Assembly (NCBI RefSeq): GCF_022200785.1
Contig: NZ_CP087585.1
Location: 1,488,001-1,552,000 of the forward strand
Length of the DNA stretch: 64,000 nt
Origin: Pedobacter mucosus
Lineage (GTDB): Bacteria; Bacteroidota; Bacteroidia; Sphingobacteriales; Sphingobacteriaceae
Direction of reading: 5' to 3'
The notes beneath the pieces are model-generated. The model was given only the letters and a program-made list of their open reading frames with translations, searched no databases and was not told the DNA's origin. The translations under genes and the position numbers were made by a program. Positions 54,984-63,772 of this stretch are shown one piece after another. The stretch's first letter is position 1. Every line of letters starts with the position of its first letter.

Positions 54984-55023
54984 CCAGCTAGCAATAGCAA
55001 AACACGCTAACCAAATTATAAAT
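54984..55023 (+). promoter_or_regulatory. Conserved leader before susC2
   Basis: CAGCTAGCAATAGCAAA, a variable stretch, then CTAACCAAAT (55007-55016), ending 7 bases before the ATG. Same layout as the susC1 leader. Confidence 0.6.
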
Positions 55024-58000
55024 ATGAAATTGAGATTTTTCCGAAAATTTTCATTGTCCTTGCTGCTAATGTTGTTGGCAAGCACAATTCTCTTTGCTCA
55101 AGACCGAAAGGTTACTGGTAAAGTTGTTGATCAATCTGATGGACAGGGGATTCCAGGCGTAAACGTAAGCTTAAAGGGTATTCCAAGTAATGTAAGCACA
55201 AATGCTGATGGTGTTTATACCATTCAAGTAAGCTCTAACAACGATGTTTTAGTATTTTCTTATATTGGTTTTAAAAGGCAATCGATACCTGTAGGCACAC
55301 AAACAACAGTTAATGTAAAGCTTGTATCTGATAATCAAAACCTTGATGAGGTAGTTGTTGTAGGTTATGGAACCCAGAAAAAGATAAGTTTAACAGGTTC
55401 TGTTGCTACGGCCGACATTAAAAAAGTAGAAGATGTTCCGGCTTTGAGTTTAACAGCAGCTTTAAGGGGAACAGCTCCAGGCATCAGTATTAGTGGTGGT
55501 ACACAACGGCCAGGGCAAGGAACAACCGTAACCATCAGAAATCCTATTGTTTTATCAAAAGACAGCCAACAGGGTACAAACCCATTATTTGTTATCGATG
55601 ATGTAATTAGAACACAGGCCGATTTTGATTTGTTAGACCAGACTGTTGTAGAAAGTGTTTCTATATTAAGAGATGCAGAAGCTGCTATTTACGGTGTATC
55701 AGGATCAAATGGTGTTGTTATCGTACGTACAAAAAGAGGAAAACAGGGTGCTCCAAAAATTAGCTTCAGCAGTTCTGTGGGTTTATCAAATGCAACAAAA
55801 CTGCCTGAATTAATGTCAGGCTTACAACTCGGTAATTTTGTAAATGATTACTTAAATACTGCAGTTTACCAACAAACCATACCTGGTACATTGGTTAACA
55901 ATTTTATTAATGCTGATGGTTTTAGGGTAAATAATGGCGTAGCTGAAACAACACGCCAACCTTTGTGGTACACGCCAGATGAACTTAATTATTTCGCAGC
56001 AAATAACCATAACTGGTTAGCAGAAGCATTTCAGACTTCTAGGGTAATTAGACAAGCGATAAATATTAGTGGTGGAAATGACAAAGTAACTTACTTTGTA
56101 GGCGCAAATTACACTGATCAAAACTCAAATTTTAGCGGAATAAATTCTTATAAATATGGTGTTAGAGCAAGTGTAGACGCAAAATTAACAAAAAGATTAA
56201 CGGTTTCTGCATCAGTAAGTACCGATGTTTCTTATTCACGCAGTTATTATTATAAGCTTAATGGAACTTCTGAAAGTTTAGATAATGATGTGGCAACATT
56301 GCAAAATGTTAATCCCTGGTCTGAATATTTTATAAACGGTAATCCAGCAGTTTTAGGATCAAGTAACACCGGTGGCTTAGAGAATGTAAACTTCTTTCTA
56401 ATTCAGAACACTGATAATTTTACTGGTGGAAAAGCTTATTCTACCAATATTTTAGGTAAAGTAACTTATGAAATACCAGGTATAAAAGGCTTATTGGCTA
56501 CTGCAACCATTAATAAAAATTTTAACAGTTCGAATACAAAACAATTTGGAACCACGTTCACCTATTATAAATATGCTGGTCTGGGAGATAACAAACACAT
56601 TCCAGGTGGAGATTTATTAGCAACATACGCCATTAGAAATGGAGATAGAATTAGGTTAAACCCAGTATTTGCCGATAACTACCAAATAAATACAGGTTTA
56701 ACGTACGGCAGAAGTTTTGGTAAGCATAACATATCTGCGCTTGCTTTATTCGAACAAAGAGAGCAATCTACTGAAGGTGTTGCTGCAATGGTTGAGGGTT
56801 TGGTTGCTGGTGCATTACCTTATCAAACTTTTGCGGTTGGAACTCAAACTTCCACTCAATCTTCACAAATTAGTGAAGCAGGCTTTCAATCTTTCATATC
56901 ACGTATAAATTATGATTACGATAACAAGTATTTATTGCAATTGGTATATCGTGCTGATGGAAGTTCCCGTTTTGCGCCAGGTAATAACTGGGGCGGATTT
57001 CCAGCAGCATCCGCTGGTTGGGTAGCATCAGAAGAGGGTTTCTTCAAAAAGAATGTAACCTGGATGAATCAATTAAAGTTTAGGGTATCTGTAGGTTTAA
57101 CAGGAACAGATGCTACAAAACCATATCAATTTCAGGCAAATTATAACTTAGGAACAGGAAGTAGCGGTGGTGCTGTTTTTAACGAAGGTGATCGAAGTAT
57201 CGCCATAAGGGCAAATAATGCAATCCCTAATGAATTGGTGGTTTGGGACAAAGTGCTTAAAACCAATTACGGTGTCGACATGGCGTTTTTAAAAAGCCGG
57301 TTAACTTTTACAGCAGAATATTATAAAAGTTATGGTCAAAATCTTTTAACCACATTAAGTTCATCTGTACCGGCAACAATTGGAGCAGCGGCACCAACAG
57401 AAAATTTTGGTAAGGTAAATGTTTATGGTGTTGAATTTAGCTTAGGATGGAGAGATAAAATTGGCGAAAGTTTTACCTATAGTTTTACGCCGTTTTATAC
57501 CTGGTATGATCAAAAAAATATAAGGATAGATGTTGCATCTGGAATTAGAGGAACACTGGAAGATTTAACTGGTCAATCTCCAGATCGTGGTATATTCGGC
57601 TATAAATCTTTGGGAATTATAAGAACACAAGCAGAGGCTGATGCGATAATTGCACAAAGAACTACCGCTGCTGGTGGGGCCGCTAACGTTAAAATCATTG
57701 GTAATCCTTTACAACCAGGCATGTTAAATTATGAAGACGTAAACGGAGATGGAATAATTGATTTAAGGGATCGTCAGTATGTTACAGATAGGCAAAGTAA
57801 CCATAACAACTTGGGTTTAAACTTTGGTGGGGGTTATAAAGCAATAAGTTTTAATGTAGTTATGGGCATGTCGTGGGGTGGAAAAACATCAATCGGTGGT
57901 TTAAAGCCTAGTGGTACAGGTGCTTCGGTATATGATAATAGAGCTTCTTTTTGGGCTGATCATTGGACACCAACAAATACAAATGCAGCTTATCCAAACC

Positions 58001-58266
58001 CTTATTTTTCGAGTAGTTTAGAAACAACAGATTTCTGGTATGTTTCTTCAACTCAATTTGGAATAACAAATGCTAACCTAAGCTTTACCGTACCCGCAAG
58101 TTGGAGCAGTAGAATTGGAATTAATAATGTGAGGATTTTTGCTCAAGCAACAAACCCTGTACAATTTATAAATCCTTTCCCAGGAAAGTATAGAGATTTT
58201 TCGTCTGCTTTAGGAACATACCCAACTTTAAAAACTTATACATTCGGCCTTAATGTTGGTCTTTAA
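55024..58266 (+). CDS. SusC-like TonB-dependent outer-membrane receptor 2
   Basis: 1080 residues. Signal peptide near LFAQ, carboxypeptidase-regulatory-like domain (VTGKVVDQSDGQGIPGVNV), LDEVVVVGYGTQKK (about 112), plug ending near SGSNGVVIVRTKRGKQG, then the barrel. The N-terminal 50 codons resemble SusC1 closely (both begin M[NK]L[KR]..RKFS), but the barrel differs strongly. Followed 11 bases later by susD2. Probably imports a second pectin-derived oligosaccharide. Confidence 0.94.
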   Translation: MKLRFFRKFSLSLLLMLLASTILFAQDRKVTGKVVDQSDGQGIPGVNVSLKGIPSNVSTNADGVYTIQVSSNNDVLVFSYIGFKRQSIPVGTQTTVNVKLVSDNQNLDEVVVVGYGTQKKISLTGSVATADIKKVEDVPALSLTAALRGTAPGISISGGTQRPGQGTTVTIRNPIVLSKDSQQGTNPLFVIDDVIRTQADFDLLDQTVVESVSILRDAEAAIYGVSGSNGVVIVRTKRGKQGAPKISFSSSVGLSNATKLPELMSGLQLGNFVNDYLNTAVYQQTIPGTLVNNFINADGFRVNNGVAETTRQPLWYTPDELNYFAANNHNWLAEAFQTSRVIRQAINISGGNDKVTYFVGANYTDQNSNFSGINSYKYGVRASVDAKLTKRLTVSASVSTDVSYSRSYYYKLNGTSESLDNDVATLQNVNPWSEYFINGNPAVLGSSNTGGLENVNFFLIQNTDNFTGGKAYSTNILGKVTYEIPGIKGLLATATINKNFNSSNTKQFGTTFTYYKYAGLGDNKHIPGGDLLATYAIRNGDRIRLNPVFADNYQINTGLTYGRSFGKHNISALALFEQREQSTEGVAAMVEGLVAGALPYQTFAVGTQTSTQSSQISEAGFQSFISRINYDYDNKYLLQLVYRADGSSRFAPGNNWGGFPAASAGWVASEEGFFKKNVTWMNQLKFRVSVGLTGTDATKPYQFQANYNLGTGSSGGAVFNEGDRSIAIRANNAIPNELVVWDKVLKTNYGVDMAFLKSRLTFTAEYYKSYGQNLLTTLSSSVPATIGAAAPTENFGKVNVYGVEFSLGWRDKIGESFTYSFTPFYTWYDQKNIRIDVASGIRGTLEDLTGQSPDRGIFGYKSLGIIRTQAEADAIIAQRTTAAGGAANVKIIGNPLQPGMLNYEDVNGDGIIDLRDRQYVTDRQSNHNNLGLNFGGGYKAISFNVVMGMSWGGKTSIGGLKPSGTGASVYDNRASFWADHWTPTNTNAAYPNPYFSSSLETTDFWYVSSTQFGITNANLSFTVPASWSSRIGINNVRIFAQATNPVQFINPFPGKYRDFSSALGTYPTLKTYTFGLNVGL

Positions 58267-58277
58267 TATTTAATATT

Positions 58278-60104
58278 ATGAAAAATATATTCTTTTTAAT
58301 AATAATTGTTTGCATAACATCATTGATGTTATCATCATGTAAAAAGGTTTTAGAAAAACAAGACATCAATACCTTTACTGCGGCTCAGGTTTATAATGAT
58401 TCTACCACAACAAAATTAAGTATCGATTATATTTATAGTCAAAACCAACCCTCTTGGGCAGGTAATGTTGGTGGGTTGAGTGCTTCCGTAAATTCTTTAT
58501 CCGAGGAGCAATATGGCGATAATGTATTTGTTAAAGGAACTGCCACAATTGAATCGGTAACTGATCTTGGTGCTGTAAATACATCTGGTAACTATTTTAA
58601 AATCAGATCAATAAACATGTTTATCAGAGATGTAAACGCCGGAACGATGGATCCTTCCACCAAAAAGAGGTTTAATGCTCAAGCTTATTTCTGGCGGGCA
58701 TTTCGTTATTTTGAGCTGGTTAAATTGTACGGTGGCGTTCCTTTAGTTACCATTCCGCTTGATGCAGTTGGAGATGAAGCTAAAAAAGCGGCTTTAATTC
58801 CACGAAGCACAACCACCGAAACTTTTGCTCAAATTGCTAAAGATTTAGATACTTGCATTAAATACTTACCTACCAAATGGCCTAAAAATGATGATTATGG
58901 TCGCATAACCAAAGGTGCTGCCTTGGCATTCAAAGGAAGAGTTTTGTTAACTTTCGCAAGTCCGGAATTTAATGAGGCTAATGACATGGCTAGGTGGACA
59001 GAAGCTTACGCCGTTAATACTGCTGCGGTTACTTTATTATCTGCTAATGGTTTTGGCCTTTACAATAAATGGGATTATACCATGTGGACAACAGAAGGTA
59101 GTCTTTCTGGCAGTACGCCTCGTAATCCTGAAGCTGTTTTAGCCACTTTATACAATACTTCGGCAACTGATATTGGCCAAAATAACAATACTTATCCAAA
59201 TGCCACCGTACCAAAATATATTGGTAGTACAGGGGGTTCGAATTTACCAACTTGGGATATGGCACTTGCTTTTCCGATGAAAGATGGTAAGGATATTGGG
59301 ACATCTACAAGGTATGCTTATAATTTGGGAACTTTCTATAAAAACAGAGATCCGCGTTTCGACCAAACTATAGCTTTTAATGGGAGCAACTGGCCATTAG
59401 CAGGCAATCCTGCCTATCGTTTATGGACCTATTATTATACCAAAGGTTCAACTTTAACATCAACAGAAAGTGCTGCAACAAATAGTGGATTGTATTTGCG
59501 TAAAGGAATCGATCCTGCTTTAACCGTTGCTAATTTTATTAATGCAGGAACAGATTGGTTAGAAATCCGTTATGCCGAAGTTTTATTAAATCAGGCAGAA
59601 TGTGCTGCGGCATTAGGAAATACGGGTCAAGCTCAAGATGCCTATGCTAATTTAATTGCACTTAGAAAGAGAGCAGGGATAGAAATAGGCGATGGTTTAT
59701 ATGGATTGGCGCAGGGAATGAACGCTTCACAATTAATTACTGCCATTATGAAAGAAAGACAAATTGAATTGGCTTTTGAGGGTAAACGTTTTTGGGATTT
59801 AAGAAGAAGAAAGTTGTTATTAACTACACTTAATGGAAAAAGAAGATTAGGCATTACGATAGCACTTAAAAATACAGGAACGGGTACGGATTATCTTTTA
59901 AATACAAGAGATGCATCAGCAAATACAGATCTGGATGCTTTGTATACCTCAAGCTTTACAGTTACAACAAAAGTTTTAGATACTTACAATATTGCTTATC
60001 AGGAAGGAGTATATTTCTTCGGTATTCCAACTACATCTTTAAATAATAATGTAAATCTCTTGCAAAATAATACTTGGGGTGGTCCGTTCGATCCTTCAAA
60101 ATAA
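58278..60104 (+). CDS. SusD/RagB-family surface lipoprotein 2
   Basis: 608 residues with lipoprotein signal ending LSSC (Cys21). SusD motifs: AYFWRAFRYFELVKLYGGVPL represented by WRAFRYFELVKLYGGVPL, LLNQAECAAALGNT, LIALRKRAGIEI, IMKERQIELAFEGKRFWDLRRRK represented by KERQIELAFEGKRFWDLRR. Acts as the lid of SusC2. Terminator 55 bases downstream closes the unit. Confidence 0.93.
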   Translation: MKNIFFLIIIVCITSLMLSSCKKVLEKQDINTFTAAQVYNDSTTTKLSIDYIYSQNQPSWAGNVGGLSASVNSLSEEQYGDNVFVKGTATIESVTDLGAVNTSGNYFKIRSINMFIRDVNAGTMDPSTKKRFNAQAYFWRAFRYFELVKLYGGVPLVTIPLDAVGDEAKKAALIPRSTTTETFAQIAKDLDTCIKYLPTKWPKNDDYGRITKGAALAFKGRVLLTFASPEFNEANDMARWTEAYAVNTAAVTLLSANGFGLYNKWDYTMWTTEGSLSGSTPRNPEAVLATLYNTSATDIGQNNNTYPNATVPKYIGSTGGSNLPTWDMALAFPMKDGKDIGTSTRYAYNLGTFYKNRDPRFDQTIAFNGSNWPLAGNPAYRLWTYYYTKGSTLTSTESAATNSGLYLRKGIDPALTVANFINAGTDWLEIRYAEVLLNQAECAAALGNTGQAQDAYANLIALRKRAGIEIGDGLYGLAQGMNASQLITAIMKERQIELAFEGKRFWDLRRRKLLLTTLNGKRRLGITIALKNTGTGTDYLLNTRDASANTDLDALYTSSFTVTTKVLDTYNIAYQEGVYFFGIPTTSLNNNVNLLQNNTWGGPFDPSK

Positions 60105-60158
60105 CTCTTAATATCCTACAGCATATATACGCTCTCCGTTTTTATATATTGGTTAGTT

Positions 60159-60187
60159 AAAAAGGGACACCAGTTGTCCCTTTTTTA
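60159..60187 (+). terminator. Strong rho-independent terminator after second susCD unit
   Basis: AAAAAGGGACA (60159-60169) pairs with TGTCCCTTTTT (60175-60185), then TT. Same construction and downstream sequence as the terminator at 54615-54648. Confidence 0.95.
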
Positions 60188-60483
60188 TTTGGAAATGTTA
60201 CATTTATATATGAATTTTTTTAATAACTTGTAACTTGGTTGTGATAATGAATTTACATTGTTACAGCTGGATTTTTGAATTGGTAATATTGTATAACACC
60301 TAGCGAAAATTCTATAGTAAATAGCGGTATTTTGATCGCAAATTTGAATAATATATACTTTCTAACCAAATTTTAAACCAGGAATAATCAATAGAAATCA
60401 ATGGCATTCTTGAAATAAACTGTTAGATTTATTTCAATATTATAAGTGTGTGGTTACCTATTAATCCAACGAGCAATACAAAA
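60188..60483. promoter_or_regulatory. Control region of the pectate lyase operon
   Basis: About 300 bases without a gene. TATATATGAATTTTTTTAAT (60205-60224), then TTTG (60331-60334), 21-base spacer, TACTTTCT (60356-60363) directly joined to AACCAAAT (to 60371). This is a plausible promoter whose start site would lie within the AACCAAAT element, about 113 bases upstream of the start codon. Confidence 0.5.
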
Positions 60484-62139
60484 ATGAAAAAGAAATTTTT
60501 AAATCTCCTTTTAAGCGCAACACTAATATGTTCGGCAAATTATGCTTTTGCACAGTATCCTAATATTCCAGCTGATGTAAAAAAAGCTTCTGAAGACATG
60601 ATGAAAGAAGCTTACCATCAATCAGACATTGCTTGGGAGAAAGCAAAGCCAATTATTTCGAAAGAAGAGAAAGAAGGCAAACCATATATTCCGTGGGCAG
60701 CCCGACCAAACGATTTACCTCAATCAGAATTATTAGCTTTTCCAGGAGCCGAAGGTGGTGGCGCTTATAGTTTTGGTGGCCGTGGCGGAAGAGTAATTGT
60801 AGTTAAAAATCTAAATGATAGTGGTCCTGGCTCTTTGCGTGATGCTTGTGAACAAGGTGGCGCTAGAGTTGTAGTTTTTAACGTTTCAGGAATTATCCGC
60901 ATTAAAACTCCACTAATAATTCGTGCACCTTATATTACTATTGAAGGGCAAACCGCTCCAGGTGATGGCGTTTGTGTTGCCGGCGAATCAGTTTGGCTAA
61001 ATACACATGATGTAATTGTGCGTTTTATGCGTTTTAGACGAGGTGAAACTTTTGTTGGTCGTCGTGATGATGCCATTGGCGGAAACCCAGTTGGAAACAT
61101 AATGATTGATCACGTTTCTGCGAGTTGGGGCTTAGATGAAAACATGTCTATGTATCGCCATATGTTTAATGATAGCACCGGAAAAACTGAAGAGAAATTA
61201 GCTACGGTAAATATTACTATTCAGAATTCTATATTTTCTGAAGCTTTGGATTATTGGAATCATGCATTTGGTTCTACCCTTGGTGGAGAAAATTGTGCTT
61301 TCGTTCGTAATCTTTGGGCAGATAATGGTGCAAGAAATCCGTCAATCGGATGGAATGGAATTTTTAACTTTGCCAATAATGTGGTTTTCAATTGGAGTAA
61401 TCGTTCTACTGATGGTGGCGATTACACCGCTTTATATAACATCGTCAATAATTATTATAAACCCGGACCAGTAACAAATTTAAAGGAGCCGATAAGTTAT
61501 CGTATTTTAAAACCAGAATCGGGTCGTAGTAAATTGCCTTATGTGGTTTTCGGTCGTGCTTATGTAGATGGAAATATCATCGAGGGAAATGAAAAAGTAT
61601 CAAAAAACAACTGGGATGGTGGTGTTCAGTTAGAAACTAAAAAAGGCGAATTAATGACTTATGAAGAAGCCAGTCCTTATTTTGCAGCTATGCGAGTGAA
61701 GAAAGCTTTTCCAATGCCAAAAATTTCCATCATACCAACTTTACAAGCTAAGGATTATGTATTGGCAAACGCTGGTGCAACATTACCAAAAAGAGATCCT
61801 GTAGATACGCGTATTGTTAAACAAGTTACTACAGGAAAAATCGAAGTTCATCCTGATGCTAAACCATCTGCATTTCAATTTGAACATCGCCGTTTAGCTG
61901 CAGATTCTTATAAACAAGGAATTATAACTGAAGTATCTCAGGTTGGTGGATATCCAGTTTATAAAGGAACGCCATATAAAGATGCTGATGATGACGGAAT
62001 GCCTGATGCTTACGAATTAAAAAACGGTTTGAATCCAAAAGATGCAACTGATGCTGCCAAAATTTCTAAAAGTGGTTATTCAAACATCGAAGTATATTTA
62101 AACAGTGTTGTTTCAGTATCAACTGTAAAGCCTAATTAA
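60484..62139 (+). CDS. PL1-family pectate lyase 1, secreted
   Basis: 551 residues from the ATG at 60484; an in-frame ATG 36 bases upstream would add 12 residues before a clear signal peptide (MKKKFLNLLL...AFAQ), so it is rejected. A right-handed beta-helix domain begins AFPGAEGGGAYSFGGRGG and includes DDAIGGNPVGNIMIDHVSASWG represented by GNIMIDHVSASWGLDENMS (Ca2+/substrate site region). The C-terminus has a Ca-binding-like repeat DADDDGMPDAYELKNGLNP. PL1 cleaves polygalacturonate by beta-elimination. First of two tandem paralogues. Confidence 0.88.
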   Translation: MKKKFLNLLLSATLICSANYAFAQYPNIPADVKKASEDMMKEAYHQSDIAWEKAKPIISKEEKEGKPYIPWAARPNDLPQSELLAFPGAEGGGAYSFGGRGGRVIVVKNLNDSGPGSLRDACEQGGARVVVFNVSGIIRIKTPLIIRAPYITIEGQTAPGDGVCVAGESVWLNTHDVIVRFMRFRRGETFVGRRDDAIGGNPVGNIMIDHVSASWGLDENMSMYRHMFNDSTGKTEEKLATVNITIQNSIFSEALDYWNHAFGSTLGGENCAFVRNLWADNGARNPSIGWNGIFNFANNVVFNWSNRSTDGGDYTALYNIVNNYYKPGPVTNLKEPISYRILKPESGRSKLPYVVFGRAYVDGNIIEGNEKVSKNNWDGGVQLETKKGELMTYEEASPYFAAMRVKKAFPMPKISIIPTLQAKDYVLANAGATLPKRDPVDTRIVKQVTTGKIEVHPDAKPSAFQFEHRRLAADSYKQGIITEVSQVGGYPVYKGTPYKDADDDGMPDAYELKNGLNPKDATDAAKISKSGYSNIEVYLNSVVSVSTVKPN

Positions 62140-62140
62140 G

Positions 62141-63772
62141 ATGCGTAAAATTTGTGCTTTAGCCGCTTTAGTTAGCTTGTGCGGAATAACAAATTCGGCT
62201 TTTGCCCAATATCCTGTTATACCGGAGGCGATGGAAAAAAAGGCCGATTCACTTTTAAAAAGTATTGAGGATAAATCTGAGTTACAATTTTTAAAGGTAA
62301 AATCTATTGTTGATGAAGAGGCTAAAAATGGTAAACCGTACATTCCATGGGCGGCAAAACCAAGTGATTTACCGCAATCTAAATTAATTGCGTTTCCTGG
62401 TGCAGAAGGTGGTGGAGCATATTCTTTTGGCGGTCGCGGAGGCAAAATCTATGTCGTTACAAGCTTAGATGATTCGGGTTTAGGAACGCTTCGTGAAGCA
62501 TGCGAACAGGGTGGAGCCAGAATAATTGTTTTCAATGTTTCTGGGATTATCAAGTTAAAATCGCCACTAATTATTCGTGCACCTTATATTACCATTGCCG
62601 GTCAAAGTGCACCTGGCGATGGCATTTGTGTTGCTGGCGAATCGGTATGGATTAACACACATGATGTCGTAATCAGGTATATGCGTTTCCGTCGTGGCGC
62701 AACCGATGTTACCCGGAGAGATGATGCTATCGGTGGAAATCCCGTTGGCAATATAATTATTGATCACGTTTCTGCAAGTTGGGGATTGGATGAAAATATG
62801 TCGATTTATCGCCATGTTTACGATCCTAAAGATGGCTCAAAACCAGTAAAACTTCCAACGGTAAATGTGACTATTCAAAACTCCATTTTTTCTGAAGCAT
62901 TGGATACTTATAATCATGCTTTCGGAAGTACTATTGGTGGTTTGAACAGTACTTTTATGCGCAATTTATGGGCATCAAATATTAGTCGTAATCCTTCAGT
63001 TGGGATGTATGGCGATTTCGGTTTTGCCAACAACGTTATTTTTAACTGGTGGAACCGCAGTGCTGATGGTGGCGATAACGCTTCATTTTATAGTTTCGTT
63101 AATAATTATTATAAACCTGGTCCGATTACACCGGTCGGACAACCAATTTCATATCGCATTTTAAAACCAGAATCTGGAAGAGATAAAAAATTTACCAATG
63201 AGTTTGGAAAAGCTTACGTAACCGGAAACATAGTGGAAGGAAACGATAAAGTGACCAAGGATAATTGGGATGGTGGTGTGCAACCAGAAAGCAAACGCGA
63301 TAAACAAAAGCTGCTCGATTCTATTAGAGTTAATAAACCATTGCCGATGGCTAAAATTTCTATAATAGATACCAAAAAAGCTTATGATTTTGTCTTAGCT
63401 AACTCAGGAGCCTCATTACCGGTGAGGGATGCTATTGATAAACGTATTGTGAAACAAGTTACAACGGGTAAAATTGAACATGTTGAGGATGGCAAACTGC
63501 CGGTAAAACAGAGTTACGTTAAACGTCGTTTACCTGCTGATTCTTATAAACAAGGAATAATATCAGATATTGCGCAAGTGGGTGGTTATCCAGAATATAA
63601 AGGAACTCCTTATCTTGATGCTGATAAAGATGGCATTCCAGATGCATGGGAAAGTAAACATGGCTTAAATCCGAAGGATGCCAAAGACGCAGCGAAAATT
63701 TTGAAATCAGGATATTCTAATATCGAAGTTTATTTAAATAGTTTGGTGGATATTGGAAAGGTAAGGCCGTAG
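62141..63772 (+). CDS. PL1-family pectate lyase 2, secreted, tandem paralogue
   Basis: 543 residues with signal peptide ending FAQ (residue 23). Highly similar to the preceding protein through the beta-helix (IIIDHVSASWGLDENMS, SIFSEALDTYNHAFGST represented by SEALDTYNHAFGS) and the final DADKDGIPDAWESKHGLNP Ca-binding-like repeat; divergent mainly in the middle C-terminal stretch. Starts one base after the previous stop codon. Clearly a tandem duplicate that has begun to diverge. Confidence 0.88.
   Translation: MRKICALAALVSLCGITNSAFAQYPVIPEAMEKKADSLLKSIEDKSELQFLKVKSIVDEEAKNGKPYIPWAAKPSDLPQSKLIAFPGAEGGGAYSFGGRGGKIYVVTSLDDSGLGTLREACEQGGARIIVFNVSGIIKLKSPLIIRAPYITIAGQSAPGDGICVAGESVWINTHDVVIRYMRFRRGATDVTRRDDAIGGNPVGNIIIDHVSASWGLDENMSIYRHVYDPKDGSKPVKLPTVNVTIQNSIFSEALDTYNHAFGSTIGGLNSTFMRNLWASNISRNPSVGMYGDFGFANNVIFNWWNRSADGGDNASFYSFVNNYYKPGPITPVGQPISYRILKPESGRDKKFTNEFGKAYVTGNIVEGNDKVTKDNWDGGVQPESKRDKQKLLDSIRVNKPLPMAKISIIDTKKAYDFVLANSGASLPVRDAIDKRIVKQVTTGKIEHVEDGKLPVKQSYVKRRLPADSYKQGIISDIAQVGGYPEYKGTPYLDADKDGIPDAWESKHGLNPKDAKDAAKILKSGYSNIEVYLNSLVDIGKVRP

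Larger units (their letters stand above)
54576..55023. promoter_or_regulatory. Intergenic control region before susC2
   Basis: 448 bases. After the terminator at 54615-54648 come TATATATGAATATTATTTAT (54664-54683), a TATACCTTCTGACCAAT stretch (54814-54830) with TTG 22 bases upstream (54791-54793), and the shared susC leader (54984-55023, including CTAACCAAAT at 55007-55016). The whole region aligns with 60159-60400 over its length, suggesting a duplicated promoter segment. Confidence 0.6.

Noticed and set aside
48518..58266. susC1 and susC2 as a recent full-length gene duplication
   Set aside because: Similarity is strong only in leader, signal peptide and first domain; the barrels differ greatly, so at most the leader is recently shared.
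60448..60483. Upstream start for the first pectate lyase
   Set aside because: The extra 12 residues (MWLPINPTSNTK) precede a complete signal peptide beginning at the ATG at 60484.
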